Shown: positions 1 to 8,379 of the stretch, one piece after another
How positions within the stretch are numbered: position 1 is the first letter of the stretch
Layout: each line of letters begins with the position of its first letter
Source: Candidatus Nitrosacidococcus sp. I8
Lineage (GTDB): Bacteria > Pseudomonadota > Gammaproteobacteria > Nitrosococcales > Nitrosococcaceae
NCBI RefSeq assembly: GCF_945836005.1
Contig: NZ_OX241534.1
Location: forward strand, 1,054,001-1,118,000
Length of the DNA: 64,000 nucleotides
Reading direction: 5' to 3'
Notes under the pieces: model-generated
Seen by the model: only the letters and a program-made list of their open reading frames with translations
Database searches by the model: none
Told to the model about the DNA's origin: nothing
Program-made: the position numbers and the translations under genes

Positions 1-305
1 TCATCAAAAAACTCAAACTCACTATCTGCTTCTAGTTTTTGCTCACCTGATTGATCAATAGTACGAAAATCAGTAAGTACTTTAGGTTCAAATAAGGTAG
101 TGATATCCTCTTCATCTATTTTTTGATGCAAAAAACGCTCTTCACGGCCTAAATCTTCCTTACTCATCCCTGCTTCAAGTACGGTATCTTTAAAAGGAAA
201 GTTCAGTACAACTTCCGTATCGTTGCTAATAAAGCCTCCTTTACTGTTACTAAATAACCCTATTTTGTTGCTATATTCTGTATATCTTCCTTTACTATCA
301 CTCAT
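1..305 (-). CDS. Type III-like DNA methyltransferase, N-terminal part (cut by window edge)
   Basis: The ATG at 303-305 opens a frame of 101 codons that runs off the left edge without a stop. The visible part reads MSDSKGRYTEYSNKIGLFSN, followed by NFPFKDTVLEAGMSKED and a segment ending in FEPKVLTD. I recognise this as the usual N-terminus of a family of site-specific adenine methyltransferases found with type III-like restriction systems. The catalytic DPPY and FxGxG motifs would lie outside the window, so activity cannot be judged. It is unlike the methyltransferase at 51466-53439, so the genome appears to hold at least two such enzymes. The DUF29 gene lies 17 bp upstream on the same strand. 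Confidence 0.7.
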   Translation of the reverse strand, partial: MSDSKGRYTEYSNKIGLFSNSKGGFISNDTEVVLNFPFKDTVLEAGMSKEDLGREERFLHQKIDEEDITTLFEPKVLTDFRTIDQSGEQKLEADSEFEFFD

Positions 306-322
306 GGATTCTCAAAGTATAG

Positions 323-760
323 TTATAGAGGATAAAACACATCATCTAATATTTGTTCTATTGTCCAGTTTGTTTGTTCAAAATGAGTAGGAAAGATTTC
401 TGCATCCAAATTAGTTTCAATAGACGCTTGCAATACTCCACTTTCGTAAGCCTCTATAATGGTTTCGTTTATTTTAGGTTTTAAACTGGGATTTTCTCTA
501 AGTAACCTACTAATCCTTAGTCTTTGATCTTTAATAGTACTTTTCCAGCTATTACTTCGATGTTCTGGTTGATACTGCCATTTAAGAAGATGAGCAATTA
601 ATACAATAAATCTATTTTTAAGTTCTCGCCATTCGCTTTTTCCCATATCTTCGACTTCTTCAATGAGGGCAGCTAGATCAATTTCATTAAATCGTTGTTG
701 TCTTAGTAATTGAGCTGTTTCTTGGGTCCAGCCATAAAAATCGGATTCGTAGGTACTCAT
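323..760 (-). CDS. DUF29 family protein
   Basis: This 145-residue protein has the DUF29 signature: an N-terminal YESDFYGWTQETAQLLRQ, then DLAALIEEVEDMGKSEWREL, then a helical region with HLLKWQYQPEHRSNSW. The length is normal for the family. DUF29 proteins are small, all-helical and of unknown function; they are common in cyanobacteria and proteobacteria, often in many copies. It lies 17 bp upstream of the methyltransferase start on the same strand, so the two may be co-transcribed, but I infer no functional link. The start at 760 is supported by the conserved N-terminus. Confidence 0.85.
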   Translation of the reverse strand: MSTYESDFYGWTQETAQLLRQQRFNEIDLAALIEEVEDMGKSEWRELKNRFIVLIAHLLKWQYQPEHRSNSWKSTIKDQRLRISRLLRENPSLKPKINETIIEAYESGVLQASIETNLDAEIFPTHFEQTNWTIEQILDDVFYPL

Positions 761-769
761 AGTTTCATT

Positions 770-797
770 CTCTGATCATGACACTCTGATCATGACA
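770..797. repeat. 14-bp perfect tandem duplication
   Basis: The unit ctctgatcatgaca occurs twice back to back, 770-783 and 784-797, just upstream of the DUF29 start and just after the stop of the Tyr/Gly-rich protein gene. It looks like a recent slippage duplication. It lies outside coding sequence, so it may only change the DUF29 leader. Confidence 0.8.
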
Positions 798-803
798 TCT
801 CAT

Positions 804-1139
804 TTAAAAATCACCATCTCCGCCATCACCACCCATATCAGCACCATTCATATCAGCACCATTCATATCAGCACCATTCATATCAGCACCATTCATATCA
901 TTGCCGTTGTCTGGATATTGCCCATTATCAGGGTACTGTCCATTGCCTGGATAGTAACCATAATAGTATGGGTAGTATGGATAGTAATACGGAAAGCTAT
1001 CAAAGTAACCACCAGAAAACCCAAACCAATATGGGTAACTATACATTTCTGAAGTAGGAATGCTAGTTTGAGTATAAGCACAGGTGGAGAGAAGCAGATC
1101 TAGACTTACAATGATAAATAACGTTTTATGTTTTATCAT
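804..1139 (-). CDS. Small secreted Tyr/Gly/Asn-rich repeat protein
   Basis: The 111-residue product starts with a hydrophobic signal segment (MIKHKTLFIIVSLDLLLS) followed by a Cys in LLSTC. That could be an atypical lipobox, but Thr at -1 is unusual. The mature part is Tyr/Pro/Gly-rich (residues about 33-70), with PDNGQ and PGNGQ motifs, and ends with four exact NGADM pentapeptides and a Gly/Asp tail. The composition suggests an exported, disordered envelope protein. No family recognised. The pentapeptides come from the perfect 15-bp DNA repeat at 837-896; since 15 is a multiple of three, copy changes would alter length without breaking the frame. Confidence 0.6.
   Translation of the reverse strand: MIKHKTLFIIVSLDLLLSTCAYTQTSIPTSEMYSYPYWFGFSGGYFDSFPYYYPYYPYYYGYYPGNGQYPDNGQYPDNGNDMNGADMNGADMNGADMNGADMGGDGGDGDF
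837..896. repeat. 15-bp minisatellite, four perfect copies
   Basis: The unit atcagcaccattcat is present four times without a mismatch, inside the 3' part of the Tyr/Gly-rich protein gene. On the minus strand it encodes the pentapeptide NGADM. Perfect identity between units implies recent expansion. Confidence 0.95.
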
Positions 1140-1284
1140 AAAAACACCTTATTAATTGTCATTCTCTATCTTTTAAAGGATAGATCACTAGTTTAATAGT
1201 GTGGGTAATAAAAATGAGGGTACACAATATAGCTATGATGGTGCTGCATAAAAGAGGCAGCACCAAAAACAGTAATAAGAGATT

Positions 1285-3975
1285 TTAATGAATGGTATGG
1301 GTTGCTTGTTCCAATAAGTGATTTAATTTCTCAATGGGATTTTTACTGCCTAAATTAAATTTATTAAGTCTTAAAAACCGATAACCATACCCTTCTAAAA
1401 TTTTCTGGCGGTAAATATCCGCTTCTTTAAGGTAGCTACCATAATTCACCTTATTCACTTCCTCTCGATGAATAAAGTGTTCTTTAAACCCATCATACTC
1501 AATCACTAGTTTTTGTTTACCCAAGGTGAGCAGAAAATCTACGGTGTATTTAGGATGTTGATAGTTATGATCTAGGGCTTTTAAATACTGACCAATCGGA
1601 AACTGGGGGATCAGATCTACGGAGTCTTTATGTGCTTTATAAAAAGCTGTGCTATAAAAATATTCCTGTACTAGGGTTTCCATAGGGGATTTTTTATCGG
1701 TACCACCTAGGTGATAGTTGCTAGTTTTTAAAATATTTTGGTAGTGAAGTAAGGCAATTTTCACCTCTCCCCAGTAATTCTCGATAGGTTTACTTAAAAC
1801 AAAATGAATGGTTTCTTTCCCTCGACTAAACCCAACATTAAGTCGTTGTTCCCTAGTACCAAATTCTTTACCTCCTTGGCGAGATTCTGCCATGGATTTT
1901 GGAAATACACCCCAATGTTTATCGTTTTCAAGGGTAGCTACCATGCTATAAAAGATATAATCCCGCTCTTCTCCTTGGCAGGTATCAAAGGTCATGATTT
2001 TTAGTTTTCGCTCCGTAAGCCAATCCATGATAGGAGACTCATGAGCTTTATTCACCAGCAATGTAACTTGCTCACCGTGAGGGGAGATAATCCCTACAGT
2101 GCCTTGATAGTTTTGTTCCTTGAGCTTTACCAACTCATCAAAGATAAAAGCAGCTTCTGCTGTATTAGTAAGCTGATATTTATTGAGTACAGGCTCTACT
2201 TGGGTAAATTTGATGACTTCGCCAATAGGTAATGCTCTGACTTTCATACATTGAAGCCGGTCATTATAAAAGTATTTATTAGAGTAACTAATAATCTCTA
2301 GATAACAGCGAAAATGCTTTTTCAGCATCACTTGATAGTTGGTAATAAAGTGACAAAAATCTAAAATGGATTTTTTAATATCAAAATTACTAATTTTCTC
2401 TAGGTAAACTTGTTGCATATCCCCTGATTGATGACCAATAGCTGCTTTAAAAGCATTGGTAATATTGCTTTTATATTTATGGTTGGTATCTGTGCTGGCA
2501 TTACCTGCTTTCACGTTACTAAATTGCTTTTCATCCCCAAGGACCACAATTTTCTTTCCTCGAATTAGAGCAGGTAAGGCTTGGGCAATACTCACTTGGG
2601 AGGCTTCATCAATAATCACTAGATCAAATAAATCCTTTTCTAAAGGGATATAAGCAGCGTAGTCTCGAACACCTGCCAAAATACAAGGAAATGCCTGTTT
2701 CAGTCCTTGGAATAAGGGTTTGGGGAATTTTTGTTTTTTCTTAAGGATGGATTTAATGGTTCTTACATCTGATCTGTAGTTATCTACATAAGTAACAATT
2801 CGATCATCTAGAATGTGCCCCATTTTGGTTGCATTTAATTGATAAAGATCCTTTAGCGTATGGGAAAAATTATCCATGGTGAGGGTTTCAAAATAGGCAG
2901 TAAGGTTTTGTGCTGATATTTTGGTAGCTAAATAATCTGTTAGGGATGCCTCATCCATTTGCAGGAATCTAGAGTCTATCTTATCCATTTGAGCTAACCC
3001 TTGGGATAAATTTAACCGATCGGCTACTTCTGGATAATGCTCAATAAATTGAGTAATGGTAGCTTGATGAGTGAGAATCTCCCCAAAGCTATGGGTGTCT
3101 GCTTTAAGTCGGCAAAGTTTTTTTAGCACTTCTTTAGGTTGGGTTAAACAATGGTTTAAATCAAATTTCTGGAATGCTGACTCATCTAGCATCAGTTGTT
3201 CAAACCCTAATTGCCACTCTATTTTTTGTGTTTGATGAGTTTGAATAAAGTAGAGTATATCGGCAAAATCTTGGAGTTTTTCTAGCTGTTTTTCAGGATT
3301 AACTAAATTAAAGTAAGGCAGTTTTCTTCTTGACTCCCTTGTTAAATTACTAATTTGCTTTTTCTTGCCTAGAAATCCAAACAATCCACTTTCGAGCTCA
3401 GAGAGCTGATTGACAAAATCAATAAAAGAATTACTCATTTCATCAATCTCTTGGGAATGGTTTATGGCTTGTTCGATAAGATCCGTAAAGTTTGTAATAT
3501 TAGGATTAAATTGTCTTATAGCAGCAGCTTGTTGCCGAGCTTGGTTAAATTGTTGAGCAGCCGCTAGAAAATCAGTGATATTCTGGATACTAGTTAAACT
3601 CTTTACTCCCCCATACTGGGTAGTAGATAGGGTATGAGCTATGTCACTTATATTGATATTTTCTAAGTTTTTTTGCAGGCTATTTTGTAAAGCAGAATCT
3701 AATTTCTGGTAAGCATTCAAAAATTCCTTAGTTTTTTCATATGAAAAATCCTGATCTATGCTTTGAGCAATAGGATCAATTGTTTCAATAGCTTGATTAA
3801 GGGATATAGCTAGATTGATAAGGAGTTCCTGATTATCTACTATAGGCAATAGATAAAGAGCAGGATTATTTTTACTGGCTAAAATAGCTTGGTGAGCTGC
3901 TTTAAGATCGGTGGCAAGATTTTCATTAATTTCATCACACCAATGAATATCTTGGTATTTCTCCTCAGCTAACAC
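1285..3975 (-). CDS. Superfamily I helicase with Vsr-like nuclease tail, C-terminal part (split gene)
   Basis: This 896-residue frame holds the second half of a large AAA_11/AAA_12-type helicase. Seen in order: a long helical insertion; the Walker B region DLVIIDEASQVSIAQALPAL; motif III-like VVLGDEKQFSNV; motif V-like TFDTCQGEERDYIFYS; the motif VI region LNVGFSRGKETIHFVLS; and a C-terminal nuclease-like domain with YTVDFLLTLGKQKLVIEYDG. It has no Walker A, which lies in the upstream gene at 4015-5751. The two share one frame and are separated only by TAA-GCA-GGA-TAA at 4006-4017. The coding frame continues upstream of the GTG at 3975 back to that stop, so the GTG is at best a re-initiation site. 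Either a recently broken gene or a two-polypeptide version. Related helicase-nucleases take part in DNA repair or phage defence; the role here is unproven. Confidence 0.75.
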   Translation of the reverse strand: MLAEEKYQDIHWCDEINENLATDLKAAHQAILASKNNPALYLLPIVDNQELLINLAISLNQAIETIDPIAQSIDQDFSYEKTKEFLNAYQKLDSALQNSLQKNLENINISDIAHTLSTTQYGGVKSLTSIQNITDFLAAAQQFNQARQQAAAIRQFNPNITNFTDLIEQAINHSQEIDEMSNSFIDFVNQLSELESGLFGFLGKKKQISNLTRESRRKLPYFNLVNPEKQLEKLQDFADILYFIQTHQTQKIEWQLGFEQLMLDESAFQKFDLNHCLTQPKEVLKKLCRLKADTHSFGEILTHQATITQFIEHYPEVADRLNLSQGLAQMDKIDSRFLQMDEASLTDYLATKISAQNLTAYFETLTMDNFSHTLKDLYQLNATKMGHILDDRIVTYVDNYRSDVRTIKSILKKKQKFPKPLFQGLKQAFPCILAGVRDYAAYIPLEKDLFDLVIIDEASQVSIAQALPALIRGKKIVVLGDEKQFSNVKAGNASTDTNHKYKSNITNAFKAAIGHQSGDMQQVYLEKISNFDIKKSILDFCHFITNYQVMLKKHFRCYLEIISYSNKYFYNDRLQCMKVRALPIGEVIKFTQVEPVLNKYQLTNTAEAAFIFDELVKLKEQNYQGTVGIISPHGEQVTLLVNKAHESPIMDWLTERKLKIMTFDTCQGEERDYIFYSMVATLENDKHWGVFPKSMAESRQGGKEFGTREQRLNVGFSRGKETIHFVLSKPIENYWGEVKIALLHYQNILKTSNYHLGGTDKKSPMETLVQEYFYSTAFYKAHKDSVDLIPQFPIGQYLKALDHNYQHPKYTVDFLLTLGKQKLVIEYDGFKEHFIHREEVNKVNYGSYLKEADIYRQKILEGYGYRFLRLNKFNLGSKNPIEKLNHLLEQATHTIH

Positions 3976-4014
3976 TACCGCTTTGACTTGAGCAAGATCA
4001 ATACTTTATCCTGC

Positions 4015-5751
4015 TTAAATAGTTTGTTTCAGGATAGATTTTGCCCAAGTTAGGGTTGCCTCCTCCCTATGGGTGAACTCTGTTTCTTGACTACGAAAAG
4101 TCTGCAGTTGAGTACGCAATATCTCTATGGATTGGGATTGCAGGATTTTAGCTAAGTTTTTACTGGTTTTACCTAAACGAAGAATGGGATTTTGAAATAC
4201 CCCATCATGGGTATTTTTTAGGGTATCGGTGATTTTATCTTGCACTACATCTAAGGCTTCTTCCTTATCAGAAAGCACCAATACAGACTGATTTTCTAAT
4301 AGTGCCTTACAGATAATTGCCGTAATGGTATAGCTTTTTCCGGTACCGGGTGGTCCTTCTACAATTGTTACTCGGCAATCTGGTTTTTGTAACGCAATGA
4401 GAGCTTGTTTTTGTTCCTCGTTAAGGGCAATGGGACTATTAATAATGAGCTTATCTTGGGTAGTTCTTTTCTGCCATTCTTGATTTACTTCTTCAATGAC
4501 ATTAGCTGGGTTCTTGGTAATAAATGAGCCAATCAGATCTGTAAAAGATTCAGTAAGCAATCCCTCGTTATTAATAATTTCTTCATAGTCATTGAGGAGT
4601 GCTTCATCGGCTTTATCAAATAAAAAGAGCTGTAAATGGTTAGAGATACTTACGTTTACAGTATTTTTAATCTTTTGAATTGCTAGATTTGATAGTTCAA
4701 TCGTTTGGTTAATCCCAAGTGTTTCTCTGCACTGGTTAATCACATCTTCTAATTGAGGTAAAAGATTCTGCTCTTCTTCAACGTAGATAATCCGATTAAA
4801 GCATCCTGCTACGCTTTCTTTACGATTGGTAAGTTCATTATATTTTTGAACAATAAACTCAATAGCTTTAATATTGACAAATACTAGGCTATCAAAAGTA
4901 ATCTCAAGCGTGCTTTTTTCTCGTGCCACGGAAATAGGGGTATAAAATAACGGAAAAGAATAGTCTTCAATGCCAATTTCCCCAAAATAAAGATAAAGCT
5001 CGGTTTTATCCAACATATCTTTATTGCGATTAAGCTGGAGGATTTCACTGTAGGCATCTCTAGGAATGATCTCTAGGGATTCGTCTAAAATCTCTTGAAT
5101 AGACTGAGTATTGAAAAGGCTGCCTAAAGCAGTAGAGAGATCACTTAGATCGCTCCTGTCTACCTGTAGATTCTCATATAGAATATAAAATGCTTCACGG
5201 TCTATTGCTTTAAAAAACGCCTCTAGAATATTGGGTAAGATCTCTTCGGCAAGATGATAGATTTTATCGGTAATATCGGTGTTTAATTGTTCAAGGTTAT
5301 CTTTTTTACTTGATTGCTTAAGCAAAGATTCCACAAAATCGGCAAGTTTAGCCCTGATGAGGTCTGTAGTAGTTTCATAAAAACGAGAAAAATCTTCTGA
5401 ACTATCCCATTTCGTTTCATAAGCTCCCATTACTATTGTTTTTATTAACCCCTGAAGTGTTTTGTCTTCTATCTGAATAGTAGAGCTATTCGTTTGAGCT
5501 TTAGCTAAATATTGTTCAGGTTGAATTTTTATGCTTTGAGGAAATCCTGCAATAAAATTTTTATACAGAATCTTATAAAGATCTGGGTAAGGATCCAGAT
5601 AAAGTCCAATGGTGTGGCCTTTATTGACTCGAGTAGTTAAATTTCGTTTCGGTTGCTGGCGTTTCTTGAAATCGGTTTCCAAGAAATCCATAAAATATTT
5701 TGCTACATCGGTAATAAAACTAGGGCTAACAATATTAGCTTCCTGATCCAT
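4015..5751 (-). CDS. Superfamily I helicase, N-terminal part with Walker A (split gene)
   Basis: The 578-residue product carries an N-terminal region of unknown fold (residues 1-430) and then the helicase motor start: LNEEQKQALIALQ (Q-motif-like) and the Walker A segment VEGPPGTGKSYTITAIICKA, followed by a motif Ia region VLVLSDKEEALDVVQDKI. It ends at TAA 4015-4017 in the middle of a helical stretch after ILKQTI. The downstream gene (1285-3975) continues in the same frame with Walker B. If both TAA codons are read as CAA the junction becomes KQTIQAGQSIDLAQVKAVV, a smooth helix. Alone, this half has no Walker B and should not hydrolyse ATP as a helicase. Confidence 0.75.
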   Translation of the reverse strand: MDQEANIVSPSFITDVAKYFMDFLETDFKKRQQPKRNLTTRVNKGHTIGLYLDPYPDLYKILYKNFIAGFPQSIKIQPEQYLAKAQTNSSTIQIEDKTLQGLIKTIVMGAYETKWDSSEDFSRFYETTTDLIRAKLADFVESLLKQSSKKDNLEQLNTDITDKIYHLAEEILPNILEAFFKAIDREAFYILYENLQVDRSDLSDLSTALGSLFNTQSIQEILDESLEIIPRDAYSEILQLNRNKDMLDKTELYLYFGEIGIEDYSFPLFYTPISVAREKSTLEITFDSLVFVNIKAIEFIVQKYNELTNRKESVAGCFNRIIYVEEEQNLLPQLEDVINQCRETLGINQTIELSNLAIQKIKNTVNVSISNHLQLFLFDKADEALLNDYEEIINNEGLLTESFTDLIGSFITKNPANVIEEVNQEWQKRTTQDKLIINSPIALNEEQKQALIALQKPDCRVTIVEGPPGTGKSYTITAIICKALLENQSVLVLSDKEEALDVVQDKITDTLKNTHDGVFQNPILRLGKTSKNLAKILQSQSIEILRTQLQTFRSQETEFTHREEATLTWAKSILKQTI

Positions 5752-5850
5752 ATTGGCGTACTCCCATATTTGATAAGTGATTTAATTTGCTAGTTATAAA
5801 TTTTTATTAATATTAACAAATCAAAGAGATATATGAATCATGGGCAGTAT

Positions 5851-5882
5851 AAAAAAGCCCCATTGTTAATAAACAATGGGGC
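5851..5882 (-). terminator. Rho-independent terminator
   Basis: An 11-bp perfect stem, gccccattgtt with loop aata and its complement (5857-5882), is followed on the minus strand by six T residues (5856-5851). It lies downstream of the phosphoethanolamine transferase remnant and upstream of the helicase gene, so it separates their transcripts. Confidence 0.85.
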
Positions 5883-5959
5883 AATTAAGTTTTTTAGGTC
5901 TTAAACAACTAGGATCAATAAATCCTAGCCTCTAGAGGGGCTAAAGAGAAAAAACGAGA

Positions 5960-7395
5960 TTAAAAATCCTGCACTACTACTTGCTCCCACTGATATACTT
6001 TGCCATTAGCGTGCAGTACTTGATCGGATTTAAGCTCTGCATCAATATAGTTTCTATCCACTTCGATCCCAAGCATCTCTAGTAATACAAACTTATTGGC
6101 TATTCCGTTTAAATAGCCATTATCAGAACGTAAGGATTCTATATAACCGCACAGATTAGTATTGTGAGAAACAATAAAATAAGGGATTAAATACTGCTGA
6201 GGACCACCATAAAGCATCCCATGTCCTTGCCCAATTAACTCTCCATGATCAGAGGCAAAGAATAAACTGTAGCGATAGGGTTGGGTATCCAATATATCTA
6301 CTATTTCTTTAATAACCCTATCTGTTTTATGCACTGACCAATCATACTCATCAGCATTAGGTAGAGATTTTCTATCTATCGAATCATATTTATCCCCATA
6401 GGGGATATGGCTACCTATCATATGAAGTACAATGAATTTTTTATGATGACTGTTATCTGCAAGTGCCTTGTTCAATAAGGAAGGTAATTTATTATCTTGA
6501 AACTCTGTAAATTCGATAATTTGGCTAGATTGAGCAAGAAATCCATAGCGGGTATCGTGTAATCCCTCTAATTGTTGCGATGATAACCAGTAGGTTTGGT
6601 AGCCACTATCATTGGCAACATCGATCACTGATTTTTCTTTAAATAAAGGCAAGGCATTTTCTGGGGTGTGAAATGATAAGGTCATGGCAACAGAATCCCG
6701 AGTCATAGGAGCAGAAGAATGAACTTTATCAATGATGCCGCTTTATTATGCTTTGCCATCTTTAAAAGATAAGGCGTAGTATTTGTATCATAGCCATATA
6801 AGCTATAGTGGGTAGCTACCGAACTTTCTCCTTGAATAAAAACCACGATATCACTATGCTGGAATTTAAAACTTTATGTGTAGGGGTTTTATATTTTGCA
6901 GTCGTTAAATAACTGGTCACTAAAACCGATAAATCCCCAAAGACTAAATTATTGTATTGATAATAAAAGTTTCCAAATGCTTCAGGGTAAATTTTTATGC
7001 TATGTAAGAATTGATGATTATGTTTTACTTCGTAGTAAAGCATATTCCCTGTATAGAAAAGAGCTGAAATTAAGCACACTCTTTTTATGATCTATGATCT
7101 ATGATCTATGATCTATGATCTATGATCTATGATCTGTAGCTAATTTGAAATAATTAGCAATCCATATATAGATAGTAAATGAAATAATAGCCCAAAAAGC
7201 CAGTGGTAACAGGGTTGAGATCATAGAAAATATTTCTCCGCTGTTAGTATCGGCTAAGGATTTTAGTACGGAAATACTAATACGCTCATCAAATTGAGCT
7301 CGATAACCTATTTCCAGCGCAACAATAAACGTTAGTAGATAGTGGATAAATTGCCCCAATTTTCCTAAATAGGAACAGAGAATAAAAATACTCAC
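5960..7395 (-). pseudogene. Phosphoethanolamine transferase (EptA/sulfatase superfamily), broken
   Basis: Intact relatives are inner-membrane enzymes that add phosphoethanolamine to lipid A or core sugars, with an N-terminal membrane domain and a periplasmic sulfatase-fold domain. Pieces remain in three frames. 7120-7395 encodes membrane segments. 6860-7079 continues to HKVLNSSIV. About 6721-6860, in another frame, reads VVFIQGESSVATHYSLYGYD with the catalytic-Thr region of the family. 5960-6720 reads SSAPMTRDSVAMTLSF to the end, with HMIGSHIPYG, ASDHGELIGQGHGM and the C-terminus. There are at least two frameshifts (near 6860 and near 6721), and a heptamer repeat at 7086-7134 closes every frame. 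The Met at 6706 is an internal residue, not a real start. Non-functional with high likelihood. Confidence 0.85.
7086..7134. repeat. Heptanucleotide microsatellite, seven perfect copies
   Basis: TATGATC is repeated exactly seven times inside the transferase remnant. On the minus strand the array reads GATCATA and contains a TAG every 7 bp, so three or more units stop all three frames. Heptamers are typical contingency-locus units, but at this length the gene cannot be on in any copy number that keeps several repeats. Confidence 0.95.
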
Positions 7396-7491
7396 TAGTA
7401 AAAAACTTAATAAGTTACACTATTTTTGTGTATATAGAAAAATAGGTAATATTTAATTAAAAACTTAGGCAGGAAAAATTAAGATACAAAC

Positions 7492-7518
7492 AAAAAAACC
7501 ACCCTAAGAAGGTGGTTT
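7492..7518 (-). terminator. Rho-independent terminator after tRNA-Asn
   Basis: The perfect 8-bp stem aaaccacc/ggtggttt (7496-7503 with 7511-7518) is followed on the minus strand by a run of T. It lies about 33 bp past the CCA end of tRNA-Asn. Confidence 0.85.
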
Positions 7519-7550
7519 ATTGAGTGGTAAGAATCTTTGTAGTTCTTATA

Positions 7551-7626
7551 TGGCTCCCCGGGACGGGCTCGAACCGCCGACCTAGTGGTTAACAGCCACC
7601 CGCTCTACCGACTGAGCTACCGGGGA
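7551..7626 (-). tRNA. tRNA-Asn (anticodon GTT)
   Basis: A 76-nt cloverleaf reads from TCCCCGGTAGCTCAG to CGGGGAGCCA. The acceptor stem TCCCCGG pairs with CCGGGGA, the D arm is GCTCAGTCGGTAGAGC, the anticodon loop is CTGTTAACC with GTT, and the T arm contains GGTTCGAGCCC. CCA is encoded. It has its own promoter upstream and a terminator downstream. Confidence 0.97.
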
Positions 7627-7637
7627 ATATCCAAGCT

Positions 7638-7666
7638 ATTTTAAGAGGGGTTGTCCTTTTCGTCAA
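7638..7666 (-). promoter_or_regulatory. Sigma-70 promoter of tRNA-Asn
   Basis: On the minus strand a -35 TTGACG (7666-7661), a 17-bp spacer and a -10 TAAAAT (7643-7638) lie just upstream of the tRNA. The spacing is ideal and initiation would fall about 5 nt before the mature 5' end. Confidence 0.75.
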
Positions 7667-7701
7667 CCACTCTTGGCAGAATAATATTTATTTTTGGTTA
7701 A

Positions 7702-8322
7702 TTATTCATCATGAATATAGGCAGCTGCATAATCTTCCATGGCTGCTTGTACTACTTGGAAGGCGTGAGTACGACCGTAAGTTTTACCTAGAGTCACTGG
7801 AGAGAGCTGATCAGGTACCATTTTATAAGTGGCAAAATAATGGCGAAGTCGCTCTACATAAATAGGAGGTAAGTCTGTAACATCTTTTACAGAATCTAAG
7901 GCACTATCCCCTTTTAATACGGCAATCATTTTATCATCTACCTCTCCCCTATCAATAGTTTGAATCCCACCGATGACTCGAGCATCTAACAGAATATCTG
8001 AACGATTCACAGGTCGTTCAGTTATCACACAAATATCCAATGGGTCTCCATCTCCTCGATCTGCCCCATCACATAAGCTTGCTACTTTATCTGCTGAGTA
8101 AGTACGAGGAATTAAGCCATAGAGACTGGGAGGTAACGAAGAACCATGTTGTGGACGATCTACCCGTAGGCATCCCGTAGCCTTATCTAATTCATACTTA
8201 ATAGGATCAAAAGGAGTAATTTCGATATAAGCGTGGACAAACTCTGGGGGATTAGCCCCTGTCTCTGCTCCATGCCAAGGGTGAAGACGATATTTGGGGA
8301 AATCTCGGGTAGCGGTCATCAT
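7702..8322 (-). CDS. ppa: Inorganic pyrophosphatase
   Basis: Soluble family I enzyme that splits pyrophosphate to two phosphates and pulls biosynthetic reactions forward. The 206-residue protein has the signature region GDGDPLDICVI with its metal-binding aspartates, preceded by YGLIPRTYSADKV and followed by DDKMIAVLKGD and the C-terminal YKMVPD motif. It is somewhat longer than the E. coli enzyme (176) because of N-terminal and C-terminal extensions, as in several plant-like and proteobacterial forms. It lies 57 bp downstream of the 406-residue gene on the same strand and may share its transcript. Confidence 0.93.
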   Translation of the reverse strand: MMTATRDFPKYRLHPWHGAETGANPPEFVHAYIEITPFDPIKYELDKATGCLRVDRPQHGSSLPPSLYGLIPRTYSADKVASLCDGADRGDGDPLDICVITERPVNRSDILLDARVIGGIQTIDRGEVDDKMIAVLKGDSALDSVKDVTDLPPIYVERLRHYFATYKMVPDQLSPVTLGKTYGRTHAFQVVQAAMEDYAAAYIHDE

Positions 8323-8379
8323 TACTCCTAGTTATTTTTTGGTTATTTCAATATAAGTAAATAGTATATTCTAATTTTT

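Noticed and set aside
792-1052. An open frame opposite the Tyr/Gly-rich protein, full of HISTI repeats
   Set aside because: It is the shadow of the 15-bp repeat and the signal-peptide gene on the other strand; low-complexity translation and no ribosome binding site.
7086-7134. Active phase-variable switch of the transferase by the heptamer array
   Set aside because: Every frame meets a TAG within 21 bp of the array, and two other frameshifts lie downstream, so changing the copy number alone cannot restore the gene.
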